Shown one piece after another: positions 17,716-26,151 of a stretch of 57,119 nucleotides of DNA (position 1 is the stretch's first letter; every line of letters starts with the position of its first letter). Below the pieces are notes generated by a model. It was not told the origin of the DNA. It saw nothing but the letters and a program-made list of their open reading frames with translations, and did no database searches. The stretch comes from WVZH01 sp034430425 (GTDB lineage Bacteria; Chloroflexota; Anaerolineae; Anaerolineales; E44-bin32). A program made the translations under genes and the position numbers. The stretch is from assembly GCA_034430425.1 (NCBI GenBank), contig DAOUEK010000008.1, positions 1 to 57,119 on the forward strand. Direction: 5' to 3'.

Positions 17716-19569
17716 TCAAGCGCCGACCGCTTCCTTGGAGCGCTTGACTTCCCTGCCGCGCAGATTGGAATCGAGGATGCGCTTGCGGATGCGTAAGCTC
17801 TTGGGGGTAACTTCGAGCAGTTCGTCATCCCCCAGATACTCGATGGCCTGGTCAAGGCTCATCTCGCGGGGCGGAGTGAGGCGCTCATCGATCTCGCGAA
17901 ACGACGAACGCACGTTGGTAACGTGTCGCTTTTTACACACATTAACAACAAGATCTTCGGGACGTTGATTCTCGCCGATCACCATACCCTCATATACTTC
18001 GACGCCGGGTCCGATGAACAGCACCCCTCGCTCCTCCGCATTCTTCAATCCATACGTCGTAGTGATACCATGCTCCCATGCGACCAACGATCCCTGGGAT
18101 CTCCCAAGATCCCCACCGGAGATGGGGAGATAATCGTGGAACACGCTGTGCATGAACCCTGCACCACGCGTGGCGGTCATGAAATGATGGCGGAACCCCA
18201 GCAGGCCGCGTGTGGGCACCAGGTAGTGCAATCTCACGGCGTCTTCCAGCTCTTCCTGTAGATCCAGCATCTTACCCCGCCGCTTGCCAAGCATCTCCAC
18301 CACAGTTCCAACAGACTCCGTCACGGTCTCAATGTCGACCTCTTCCCAAGGTTCGAGCACAATCCCATCATTGTTGCGCAGGATTACTTCGGGGCGCGAA
18401 ACCTGGAATTCATATCCCTCGCGGCGCATGGTTTCGATCAAGATCGCCAAATGCAGTTCTCCCCTTCCGGATACCGTGAAAGATTCCGCCGAATCGCCCT
18501 CTTCTACTCTCAAGGCAACGTTGGTGCGAATTTCATCGAACAACCTTTCCCGCAGCTTGCGGGAAGTGCTCCAGCGACCCTCACGACCGTTGAAGGGAGA
18601 CGTGTTGACGGCGAAAGTCATGCGCACCGTCGGTTCCTCTACCTGAATGGTGGGTAACGGGACCGGATGTTCGGAGTCGGTCAGCGTTTCTCCGATTCTT
18701 ACATCCTCCAAGCCCGCCAACACAACGATTTCTCCGGCACTGGCAGTTTCCACCTCGACGAGATCCAGCCCCTGATACAGATGAAGATACCGCGCCTCAA
18801 TCGGGATGATCTCACCGGTATGGGTAATGCGAGCCAAAAGCGCGCCAACATTTAGCGTACCTGCGGCAATTCGGCCCGATGCCGTCACCCCGCGGTAGGA
18901 ATCATAGCCCAGCGTAGTAACCAGCATCTGGAAAGGTGCCTGGGGGTCAACCAGCGGAGCAGGGATGCGGCGCAAGATGGCTTCGAACAGCGGCTGCAGG
19001 TTCGATCCCAGTTCGTATGTAGTGCCCGCCTGACCTTCTATCGCATTGGTATAGATTACCGGGAAATCGGCTTGCTCATCCGAAGCGCCCAATTGGATAA
19101 AAAGATCGAAGGTCTGATCCAACGCCCGATTCGGATCTGCCCCTCTGCGATCCACCTTGTTGATCACCACCACGGCGCGAAGTCCCATCTCCAACGCTTT
19201 TCGTAAAACGAAACGCGTCTGCGGCATCGGTCCTTCTGCCGCATCTACCAAGAGCAGCACACCATCGACCATGTTCAACACTCGCTCGACCTCTCCACCG
19301 AAATCGGCATGGCCCGGGGTATCGACGATATTGATCTTCACCATCTCGCCGATCGCTTCATCGAAAATGGAAATCGACGTGTTCTTGGCCAAAATGGTGA
19401 TTCCCCGCTCACGTTCGAGCTCGTTTGAATCCATCACCCGCTCGACAACTTGCTGATTCTCACGGAATGTTTTGGCTTGTTTTAACATCCCATCGACCAG
19501 CGTGGTCTTGCCGTGGTCAACGTGTGCGATGATGGCGATATTACGTAATTCTTTCCGTTCTACATTCAT
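17716..19569 (-). CDS. typA: Translational GTPase TypA/BipA
   Basis: A ribosome-associated GTPase of 617 residues related to EF-G, with roles in ribosome assembly and stress. G-domain motifs are AHVDHGKTTLVDG (about 14-26), DTPGHADFGGEVERVL and INKVDRRGADP. The C-terminal TypA-specific domain is present (LVPTRGLLGFRHHFMTATRG and GDLGRSQGSLVAWEHG). It is monocistronic and divergent from the arg operon. A terminator hairpin lies in its 5' leader. A 30-codon upstream frame ends in an ATGA overlap with the typA start, but it lacks independent support. Confidence 0.96.
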   Translation of the reverse strand: MNVERKELRNIAIIAHVDHGKTTLVDGMLKQAKTFRENQQVVERVMDSNELERERGITILAKNTSISIFDEAIGEMVKINIVDTPGHADFGGEVERVLNMVDGVLLLVDAAEGPMPQTRFVLRKALEMGLRAVVVINKVDRRGADPNRALDQTFDLFIQLGASDEQADFPVIYTNAIEGQAGTTYELGSNLQPLFEAILRRIPAPLVDPQAPFQMLVTTLGYDSYRGVTASGRIAAGTLNVGALLARITHTGEIIPIEARYLHLYQGLDLVEVETASAGEIVVLAGLEDVRIGETLTDSEHPVPLPTIQVEEPTVRMTFAVNTSPFNGREGRWSTSRKLRERLFDEIRTNVALRVEEGDSAESFTVSGRGELHLAILIETMRREGYEFQVSRPEVILRNNDGIVLEPWEEVDIETVTESVGTVVEMLGKRRGKMLDLQEELEDAVRLHYLVPTRGLLGFRHHFMTATRGAGFMHSVFHDYLPISGGDLGRSQGSLVAWEHGITTTYGLKNAEERGVLFIGPGVEVYEGMVIGENQRPEDLVVNVCKKRHVTNVRSSFREIDERLTPPREMSLDQAIEYLGDDELLEVTPKSLRIRKRILDSNLRGREVKRSKEAVGA

Positions 19570-19601
19570 CTCTCGATATAACCTCTATCTATGTACCTAC
19601 G

Positions 19602-19635
19602 CAAATAAAGACCCCGGCTTTGAATCGCCGAGGTC
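19602..19635 (-). terminator. Terminator-like hairpin in the typA 5' leader
   Basis: Minus-strand GACCTCGGC (19635-19627) pairs with GCCGGGGTC (19618-19610) with one mismatch and an 8-nt loop, followed by TTTATTTG. It lies between a predicted promoter (19654-19682) and typA. The neighbouring gene upstream (arg) is divergent, so this cannot be the terminator of a preceding minus-strand gene. A 17-codon ORF that would start 11 nt after the -10 box (MNRPRRFKAG...) runs through the hairpin. Attenuation is inferred; the signal is unknown. Confidence 0.55.
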
Positions 19636-19653
19636 GGTTCATTGCTGTGGAGA

Positions 19654-19682
19654 ATCATATCAGAACTGACTTGCTTTGTGAA
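19654..19682 (-). promoter_or_regulatory. Predicted typA promoter
   Basis: Minus-strand TTCACA (19682-19677), a 17-nt spacer, then TATGAT (19659-19654). It is a good match to a housekeeping promoter and correctly placed upstream of the typA leader hairpin. Confidence 0.5.
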
Positions 19683-19877
19683 GACGGAAATGCACCGATT
19701 TCACCCCCCGGAAAGCCAAGCATTAAAACGACAGAAGTCCGTCGGTATCGAAGCCCAGCACCAAATTTTATCGAGATCTGACTTCATTGGCTCTTTCAAC
19801 GGCAACATCTCTGCTATTCTGAATAAAAGTCGTAAACCGATGTATTTCTCTTCAACGCTTCATCCCTAAAAACAACC

Positions 19878-19906
19878 TTGACAAACGCGAACATTTATCA
19901 TATACA
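19878..19906 (+). promoter_or_regulatory. Predicted arg operon promoter
   Basis: TTGACA (19878-19883), a 17-nt spacer, then TATACA (19901-19906). The leader-peptide ATG is at 19916, only 9 nt after the -10 box, so the transcript would begin within a few bases of that ATG. The preceding stretch, 19683-19877, is AT-rich and shows nothing else recognisable. Confidence 0.7.
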
Positions 19907-19915
19907 TATGCTAAT

Positions 19916-20002
19916 ATGTTAACCTATATCGTCCCTGCCCCACGTTATCGTCGTCCGTGCCGGACCAATGGTCTGGTATTTGGGGTTGCTGAACGGCATT
20001 AA
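19916..20002 (+). CDS. argL: Arg-operon leader peptide
   Basis: A 28-codon ORF contains the Arg-rich run PRYRRPCR (codons CGT TAT CGT CGT CCG TGC CGG). The Arg codons lie immediately before and into the first arm of a hairpin. No Shine-Dalgarno is visible and the ATG lies about 3 nt after the predicted transcription start. It precedes a strong terminator and argC. Scarcity of charged tRNA-Arg would stall ribosomes there and favour read-through. The symbol is descriptive. The peptide itself probably has no other function. Confidence 0.82.
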   Translation: MLTYIVPAPRYRRPCRTNGLVFGVAERH

Positions 20003-20021
20003 ATTCATCTCGCGTCATGCC

Positions 20022-20058
20022 CCGCCAGACCGCACCATGGGTCTGGCGGTTTTTTTTT
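20022..20058 (+). terminator. arg operon attenuator terminator
   Basis: CCGCCAGACC (20022-20031) pairs perfectly with GGTCTGGCGG (20040-20049) across an 8-nt loop, then nine T residues. The argC ribosome site GGAGG (20059-20063) abuts the T-run. Competing structures: CCGGACC (19960-19966) pairs with GGTCTGG (19970-19976) with one G-U, and that same GGTCTGG pairs perfectly with CCAGACC (20025-20031) of the terminator. So the leader copy of the 3' arm can displace it, which is a textbook anti-terminator. Confidence 0.92.
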
Positions 20059-20067
20059 GGAGGTCTG

Positions 20068-21075
20068 ATGATCGAAGTCGGCGTAATCGGCGCCACGGGC
20101 TACACCGGATGGGAACTGATCCGGCTGCTCGTCAACCACCCACAGGTCAATTTGCGTTTTGCCACCTCGAAGTCACGGGCCGGGGAGAGCCTGGGCGCGG
20201 TGTTTCCTTCCGCTCCGGACATCCCACTGATCGATCCTGAAAAAGCGGCCATGAAAGGCACAGACGTCGTTTTCCTCTGCCTGCCGCACGCCGAATCGGC
20301 GAGTGTGGCTGTGGAGGCGCTGGATGCCAGTGTCCGCGTCATCGATCTCAGCGCTGACTTTCGCCTGCGGGATGCGGCCATCTACCAGAAATGGTACAAG
20401 GTGGAGCACCCCGCCCCCGAGTTATTAGGCGAAGCAGTCTACGGGCTGACGGAAGTAACACGCGCTGACTTGCCCGAAGCGCGCCTGGTCGCCAATCCGG
20501 GCTGCTATCCGACCAGCGTGCTGCTGGCGCTCAAGCCGCTTCTCGACCAGGACGCCATCAACGATACGATCATTGTGGACTCGAAATCGGGAGTCTCCGG
20601 TGCAGGCCGCAAACCGAAACTGATGACTCACTACGTCGAGGTGGAAGGCAATCTCTCACCCTACAGTCTGGGTCGCCTGCATCGCCACCTGCCCGAGATG
20701 GAACAGGTCGCAGCCTGGTGGTCGAAGAAAGCACCGGCGATGATCTTCTCACCCCATCTCGTCCCCGCTCCTCGCGGCTTGCTTTCCACGATCTACGTCC
20801 GGCTTGATGCGGGTTGGAGTGATGCAAAGGTGCACGATCTCTACAACCAGGCCTATGGCAACGAAGCCTTTATTCACGTATTGGCCGAGGGTGAAAACGC
20901 AACCTACGCCCATGTCAACTATACCAACCGCTGCGCCATCGGCCTGGCATTGGCTGAGGAAACACTCATCATCACCTCCGCGATCGACAATCTTATTAAG
21001 GGCGCCTCCGGTCAGGCGATTCAGAACATGAACGCCATGTTCGGCATCGACGAGACCGTTGGGCTGCCGCTGTGA
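20068..21075 (+). CDS. argC: N-acetyl-gamma-glutamyl-phosphate reductase
   Basis: It reduces N-acetylglutamyl phosphate to the semialdehyde with NADPH. The 335-residue protein opens with the Rossmann motif GVIGATGYTGWEL, and the catalytic cysteine is in ANPGCYPTS (about residue 148). SKSGVSGAGRKP and HRHLPEM are typical. The open frame continues upstream through the attenuator, but the ATG at 20068 follows GGAGG by 4 nt and gives the family length. It is the first structural gene of the arg operon. Confidence 0.96.
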   Translation: MIEVGVIGATGYTGWELIRLLVNHPQVNLRFATSKSRAGESLGAVFPSAPDIPLIDPEKAAMKGTDVVFLCLPHAESASVAVEALDASVRVIDLSADFRLRDAAIYQKWYKVEHPAPELLGEAVYGLTEVTRADLPEARLVANPGCYPTSVLLALKPLLDQDAINDTIIVDSKSGVSGAGRKPKLMTHYVEVEGNLSPYSLGRLHRHLPEMEQVAAWWSKKAPAMIFSPHLVPAPRGLLSTIYVRLDAGWSDAKVHDLYNQAYGNEAFIHVLAEGENATYAHVNYTNRCAIGLALAEETLIITSAIDNLIKGASGQAIQNMNAMFGIDETVGLPL

Positions 21076-21091
21076 AACGAGGTCTGTAACC

Positions 21092-21865
21092 ATGCGTGTG
21101 ATCAAGATCGGCGGAAATGAACTCGATAAACTGGATTTCATGCCCACTTTTGCCAAAGTGCTGCACGACATGGCAGAGCCTACGGTCGTCGTACACGGCG
21201 GCGGCAAGGCGGTCGATGAACTACAGCACCAATTGGGACAGAAAACGGTCAAGATCCAGGGCATGCGCCGCACCGATGCCGATACGCTGCGCACCGCGCT
21301 GATGGTGCTCTGCGGTCTCGTCGGAAAGCAGCTCGCTGCCGCGTTAATAAATGCCGGAGTGGATGCCGTCAGCATGTGTGGTGTTGACGGTGGACTTTTG
21401 CGGGTGAAGAAACTGGAGATCCCCGAGGGCGATCTGGCTTTTGTAGGCGAGATAACCTCCGTGCGGGACGATCTGTTGACGAATTGGCTCCAGCAGGGCA
21501 TCACTCCGGTAATCTCGCCGATTTCACTCGGCATGGACGGGCAGATCTACAATGTCAACGCCGACCAAGCTGCGAGCGCTATCGCCGTGGCCATCCAGGC
21601 CGACTATATCGACTTCGTCTCCAACGTACCCGGTGTACTCGTCGATGAAGACATACTTGCCAGCCTCACCCAAAGTGAGGCTGGTGTATTAATCGGCAGC
21701 GGCGCGATCAACGGCGGTATGGTCCCCAAAGTACTGGCCGCCATGGAAGTGTCGAAAAAGGGTATTCCCAACGTGCGCATCGTCGATCTCGCCGGACTCA
21801 AGCAGGGTGGCGGCACGACGTTCACCCTGCCCGAATCCCAGTCATCCCATCCGATACCAAGTTAA
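21092..21865 (+). CDS. argB: Acetylglutamate kinase
   Basis: It phosphorylates N-acetylglutamate. This amino-acid-kinase-family protein is 257 residues. The N-terminal IKIGGNELD and the VVHGGGKAVDELQ loop bind ATP and substrate, YNVNADQAASAIAVA is the conserved substrate segment, and the SGAINGGMVPKV motif is intact. The ATG at 21092 is preferred with GAGG about 10 nt upstream. A LysW-aminoadipate kinase is a related alternative, but no lysW is seen and the context is arginine synthesis. Confidence 0.93.
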   Translation: MRVIKIGGNELDKLDFMPTFAKVLHDMAEPTVVVHGGGKAVDELQHQLGQKTVKIQGMRRTDADTLRTALMVLCGLVGKQLAAALINAGVDAVSMCGVDGGLLRVKKLEIPEGDLAFVGEITSVRDDLLTNWLQQGITPVISPISLGMDGQIYNVNADQAASAIAVAIQADYIDFVSNVPGVLVDEDILASLTQSEAGVLIGSGAINGGMVPKVLAAMEVSKKGIPNVRIVDLAGLKQGGGTTFTLPESQSSHPIPS

Positions 21866-21881
21866 CCAATGAAGGTGCCCC

Positions 21882-23066
21882 ATGAACCCGAGTGAAATTC
21901 CACAAGCCGAAGCCCAACTCATCGTCCCTACCTATTCTCGCCCCGAGATGGTTTTCACCCACGGTGAAGGGGTGTACTTATTCGACAGTGAAGGCAAGCG
22001 TTATCTGGATATGGTCAGCGGCATCGCTGTCGCGGCATTGGGCCATAGTGATCCCGAGTGGGCGCAGGCAGTCGCAGCCCAGGCCGGCAAACTGACCCAC
22101 GTCAGCAACTTGTATCACACTACACCCCACATCGAACTCGCCAAACGACTGGTGGACTCATCCTTCGCCGATCGTGTTTATTACTGCAATTCGGGTGCGG
22201 AGGCGAACGAAGCTGCACTCAAATTCGCCCGAAAATGGGCAGGAAAATACCACGGAACGAAGAAAAAGCAGGTCATTGCATTCGAACACGGTTTTCACGG
22301 CCGCACCTATGGTGCGCTTTCACTCACCCACAAAGCCAAATATCGAGAGCCCTTCGCTCCCTTGCTGCCCGATATCTCATTTCTTCCTTTTAATAACATT
22401 CAAGCCGCCCAAGATGCGGTCGACGACAATACCTGCGCCGTCTTCGTCGAACCGCTGCAGGGTGAAGGCGGCGTAAACCCGGCGCAGGGTGATTTCCTGC
22501 GCGCACTGCGCGAATGCTGCGATGCACACAATGCCATCCTCGTATTCGACGAAGTGCAGTGCGGATTGGGCCGAACCGGTTACCTGTGGGCGCATGAGGC
22601 CCATGGCGTCTACCCGGATATCATGACCCTGGCCAAGCCGCTCGCCGGTGGTCTGCCCATTGGCGCCACACTGGTAACGGAGGGGATCGCTCAGGCGATG
22701 GGTGTGGGGGACCATGGCAGCACCTTCGCCGCCGGGCCGCTCGTCTGCCGCGCCGCCCAGGTGGTCTTCGATCGCATCGCCCAGACGGAATTCCTGCATG
22801 ATATCCGCACCAAGGGCGAAAAAGCAATGCGTCAATTGAAGGAAATGCCCACAAACCACATTACAGAGGTACGCGGCGCCGGATTGCTGATCGGCATCGA
22901 ATTGGACCAATCGGTCAAACCCTTGATTGAAGCAGCTCGCCAACAGGGGCTGCTGGTTATAAACGCCGGAGAAAACGTACTGCGAATTTGCCCGCCGTTA
23001 ATCATCAGCGAGCAGGAACTCGAAGAGGGGTTGGGTATTTTAAGCGAGTGTATATCTAATCTATAA
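21882..23066 (+). CDS. argD: Acetylornithine aminotransferase
   Basis: A PLP-dependent class III aminotransferase of 394 residues converting the acetylglutamate semialdehyde to acetylornithine. It has the YCNSGAEANEAALKFAR segment, FHGRTYGALS, VFDEVQCGLGRTG and the PLP lysine in LAKPLAGGLPIGA (about residue 251). Length and motifs are standard for ArgD. Related enzymes act on other omega-amino acids, but the operon context is decisive. Confidence 0.94.
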   Translation: MNPSEIPQAEAQLIVPTYSRPEMVFTHGEGVYLFDSEGKRYLDMVSGIAVAALGHSDPEWAQAVAAQAGKLTHVSNLYHTTPHIELAKRLVDSSFADRVYYCNSGAEANEAALKFARKWAGKYHGTKKKQVIAFEHGFHGRTYGALSLTHKAKYREPFAPLLPDISFLPFNNIQAAQDAVDDNTCAVFVEPLQGEGGVNPAQGDFLRALRECCDAHNAILVFDEVQCGLGRTGYLWAHEAHGVYPDIMTLAKPLAGGLPIGATLVTEGIAQAMGVGDHGSTFAAGPLVCRAAQVVFDRIAQTEFLHDIRTKGEKAMRQLKEMPTNHITEVRGAGLLIGIELDQSVKPLIEAARQQGLLVINAGENVLRICPPLIISEQELEEGLGILSECISNL

Positions 23067-23083
23067 TGTACAGGAGATGTTGC

Positions 23084-23611
23084 ATGAGAACCACCCGAAC
23101 GGGGAAGCAATCGGATATCGCCGGTATTGCACAACTGGTGGAAGCGCACGCTAGTAATGGGAAAATATTGCCGCGCTCCGTTGAAGCGATCCAGGAGAGT
23201 ATTGACAATTGGATCGTGGTCAACGGCGACGAATCGATCGTCGCCTGCGGATCATTATTTTTCCACACCCCATACCTGGCAGAAATACGCTCCCTGGCCG
23301 TCGATGAACGGACGGAAAGAACCGGCCTGGGATCGGCCATCGTCAAAGCGCTGATCGATGAAGCCCAAAACCGCGGCGTTCATACCATCTTCGCATTGAC
23401 ACGCGTGGTCCCGTTTTTTGAACGCCTTGGATTTAAACTCGGAATTAAGGAATGGTTTCCCGAAAAGGTCTGGCACGACTGTTCGAACTGCCCGGTGCGG
23501 GATCGGTGTGATGAGAACGCTGTTGTTATGCGCCTGAGTGATAAACACGCACCTGCCTATGGGGCCATCGAAATTCAAAATGGAGGTCCAAATGTCCAAA
23601 CCAAAAATTAA
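23084..23611 (+). CDS. argA: N-acetylglutamate synthase-type GNAT acetyltransferase
   Basis: This 175-residue GNAT-fold protein would acetylate glutamate to prime the pathway. It has the acetyl-CoA loop (RTGLGSAIVKALIDEA, about residue 83) and a C-terminal Cys cluster (DCSNCPVRDRC, about 137-147), which from memory is common in short ArgA-type synthases and may bind metal. GGAG precedes the ATG by 7 nt. Its 3' end overlaps argG by 20 nt. It lacks the kinase-like domain of E. coli ArgA. ArgJ downstream recycles acetyl groups, so this enzyme would mainly top up the cycle. Confidence 0.8.
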   Translation: MRTTRTGKQSDIAGIAQLVEAHASNGKILPRSVEAIQESIDNWIVVNGDESIVACGSLFFHTPYLAEIRSLAVDERTERTGLGSAIVKALIDEAQNRGVHTIFALTRVVPFFERLGFKLGIKEWFPEKVWHDCSNCPVRDRCDENAVVMRLSDKHAPAYGAIEIQNGGPNVQTKN

Positions 23612-24854
23612 CAAAGCCGTATTGGCCTATTCCGGCGGCTTGGATACTTCGGTGATCGTACCCTGGTTGCGTGAGAACTATGGTTGCGAAGTGATTTGCT
23701 TCTGTGCCGATGTCGGTCAGGGTGAAGAACTCTCTGGCCTGGAGGAAAAAAGCATCGCTTCCGGCGCCAGCAAACTGGTTAAAGAGGATTTACGCGAAGA
23801 ATTCGCCAGCGATTTCCTCGTGCCCATGATCCAATCTGGAGCGATCTACGAATCACAGTACTTGCTGGGAACCTCGATCGCCCGCCCACTGATCGCCAAA
23901 TGGCAGGTCGCCATTGCCGAAGCGGAGGGTGCGGAGGCCGTGGCACACGGCTGCACGGGCAAAGGGAACGATCAAGTACGTTTCGAACTCACTTATAAAT
24001 CACTCAATCCTACTTTGAAAGTGATCGCGCCCTGGCGTGAATGGGACATTCACTCGCGGGAAGATGCACTTGCGTATGCCAAGAAACACAACGTTCCCGT
24101 GGCGGCGAAATCCGGATCGATGTACAGCCGAGACCGCAACTTGTGGCACGTCTCCCACGAGGGCGGCTTGCTTGAAAATCCGGCAAATGCGGCCGAGGAA
24201 GACATCTTCCAATGGACCACCGCACCGGAGCAGGCTCCCGATGAGGCGGAAGAAGTCGAGATCGGCTTCGAGGCCGGCGTTCCAGTCTCCGTGAACGGCG
24301 AGTCGCTTACTCCGGCGGCGCTGATCGAGCAGCTCAACGAGCTGGGAGCTCGCCACGGTGTCGGACGGGTGGATCTGGTCGAAAACCGCCTGGTTGGCAT
24401 GAAATCACGCGGCGTGTACGAGACGCCGGGCGGCACGCTCCTCTACAGCGCTCATCGAGAATTGGAATCCCTGTGTTTGGATCGTGATATGCTGCACTTC
24501 AAACAGCAGATCGCTCTGCGCTACGCTGAACTGGTTTATTATGGTAAATGGTTCACCAACTTGCGCCAGGCGATCCAGGCCTTCATCACCGAAACGCAGC
24601 GCAACGTCACAGGTTGGACGCGCTTGAAGCTTTATAAAGGGAACGTCACCACCATGGGCCGCTACAGCGAGAACAGCCTCTATCGGGAGGATTTCGCCAC
24701 CTTTGGCGAGGATGATGTTTACAATCAGATGGATGCCGAAGGGTTCATCAACCTCTTCGGCTTGCAGATGAAAGTGCAGGCGATGCTGGGCATCCCCCAT
24801 GATGACAAGACACACCTCACCAAACCGGATTACACCAAGTTCAAGAGGGATTAA
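23592..24854 (+). CDS. argG: Argininosuccinate synthase
   Basis: It condenses citrulline and aspartate using ATP. The 420-residue protein has the N-type ATP loop AYSGGLDTSVIVPW (about 11-24), CTGKGNDQVRFE and IAPWREWD, all diagnostic of ArgG. The ATG at 23592 follows GGAGG by 5 nt; the open frame upstream is the overlap with the preceding GNAT gene. The stop codon directly abuts the argJ start. argF, needed to make citrulline, is not in the window. Confidence 0.97.
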   Translation: MSKPKINKAVLAYSGGLDTSVIVPWLRENYGCEVICFCADVGQGEELSGLEEKSIASGASKLVKEDLREEFASDFLVPMIQSGAIYESQYLLGTSIARPLIAKWQVAIAEAEGAEAVAHGCTGKGNDQVRFELTYKSLNPTLKVIAPWREWDIHSREDALAYAKKHNVPVAAKSGSMYSRDRNLWHVSHEGGLLENPANAAEEDIFQWTTAPEQAPDEAEEVEIGFEAGVPVSVNGESLTPAALIEQLNELGARHGVGRVDLVENRLVGMKSRGVYETPGGTLLYSAHRELESLCLDRDMLHFKQQIALRYAELVYYGKWFTNLRQAIQAFITETQRNVTGWTRLKLYKGNVTTMGRYSENSLYREDFATFGEDDVYNQMDAEGFINLFGLQMKVQAMLGIPHDDKTHLTKPDYTKFKRD

Positions 24855-26075
24855 ATGCAGCGTATTACAGACGGCACGATCACTTCACCGAAGGGTTTTT
24901 TATCCGGCGCCGCCACATGTGGGTTGAAAGACAAGGGCGCCATGGATGTGGCCTTGATTCTCTCTGAACACGACTGCAATGGCGCGGGCGTGTTCACACG
25001 CAACGAAGTCGTCGCCGCACCGGTGATCGTCGATCGACAGGTGCTGGCAGACAATCCCACGAAACTGCGCGGCGTCGTTGCCAACGCAGGCATCGCCAAT
25101 GCCTGTACCGGGCCGGAAGGACTGCAGGCTTGCAAACGAATGCAGGAACTGGCCGCAGGATGCGCAGGATGCGCACCCGAACAGATTCTGGTTCTCTCGA
25201 CCGGCGTGATTGGCGTGCAGCTGGATCTCGGCAAAATCGCCGTTGGGATCGAACACGCCTGTCGGCACCTTTCTGCGAACAATGGCAAGGACACCGCTCG
25301 CGCCATTATGACCACCGATACACGCCCCAAACATACGGCGGTACGTATCTCGTTGGAGGCGGGAGAGGTGACGATCGGCGGCATCGCCAAGGGGTCGGGT
25401 ATGATCCATCCGGACATGGCCACCATGCTTGCTGTACTCACCACAGATGCTGTCGTACCGGTAGAAGCCCTCGACAGTATGTTGAGGAAAGTGATGGATC
25501 GCTCCTTCAACCGGATTTCCATCGATGGCGATACCAGCACCAACGACACCGTGCTCCTCCTGGCCAACGGCGCCAGTGGCGTGACCCTGCAGGATGATGC
25601 TGCGAAAGCAGCGTTCGAAGAAGCCCTCGAAGCGGTATGTGTTGAATTGGCCCACGACATCGTTCGTGATGGCGAGGGCGCCTCGAAGTTCATCACCCTG
25701 CAGGTATGCGGCGCTCGTACACCGGATGAAGCCCTGTCGGTAGCCCGCACGATCGCCACCTCCCCACTGGTAAAAACCGCCTTCGCGGGCGGAGATCCCA
25801 ATTGGGGACGTATCTTTATGGCTGCCGGTAGAGCGAATGTAGCGCTAAACTCCGAACGTATGGACTTGTGGATCGGCAACGGCAAGCGCGATGATTTACA
25901 ATTGGTCGACAAGGGCATCCCGCTCGAGTATGATGAAAATCAAGCTAAGGCGATCTTCGCCGAAGACGAGATCCTCGTACGCCTGAATTTGGGACTGGGA
26001 GAGGTCGATACGACGATCTGGACCTGTGATTTGACTCACGAATACATATCGATCAACGCCGATTACCGATCCTGA
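24855..26075 (+). CDS. argJ: Glutamate N-acetyltransferase / amino-acid acetyltransferase (ornithine acetyltransferase)
   Basis: It moves the acetyl group from acetylornithine to glutamate, so the pathway is cyclic. It is 406 residues and self-processing: the Thr nucleophile lies in the conserved MATMLAVLTTDA segment (about residue 190), where the precursor is cut into alpha and beta chains. GDPNWGRIFMAAGRA and the C-terminal HEYISINADYRS are family hallmarks. It starts on the base after the argG stop, so translation is probably coupled. Whether it is mono- or bifunctional cannot be told by eye. Confidence 0.95.
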   Translation: MQRITDGTITSPKGFLSGAATCGLKDKGAMDVALILSEHDCNGAGVFTRNEVVAAPVIVDRQVLADNPTKLRGVVANAGIANACTGPEGLQACKRMQELAAGCAGCAPEQILVLSTGVIGVQLDLGKIAVGIEHACRHLSANNGKDTARAIMTTDTRPKHTAVRISLEAGEVTIGGIAKGSGMIHPDMATMLAVLTTDAVVPVEALDSMLRKVMDRSFNRISIDGDTSTNDTVLLLANGASGVTLQDDAAKAAFEEALEAVCVELAHDIVRDGEGASKFITLQVCGARTPDEALSVARTIATSPLVKTAFAGGDPNWGRIFMAAGRANVALNSERMDLWIGNGKRDDLQLVDKGIPLEYDENQAKAIFAEDEILVRLNLGLGEVDTTIWTCDLTHEYISINADYRS

Positions 26076-26151
26076 GAACAACACAGCGCTCGCCGTTTCT
26101 GACGTCGACGCTATCGAGCAAGGGCCATTCACGCGAAAAGGATACTTCAGT

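Noticed and set aside
24851..25918. 355-codon open frame on the minus strand opposite argJ
   Set aside because: It is fully antisense to a clear argJ, has low-complexity Ser/Thr/Pro-rich composition and no ribosome site: a shadow of biased codon use.
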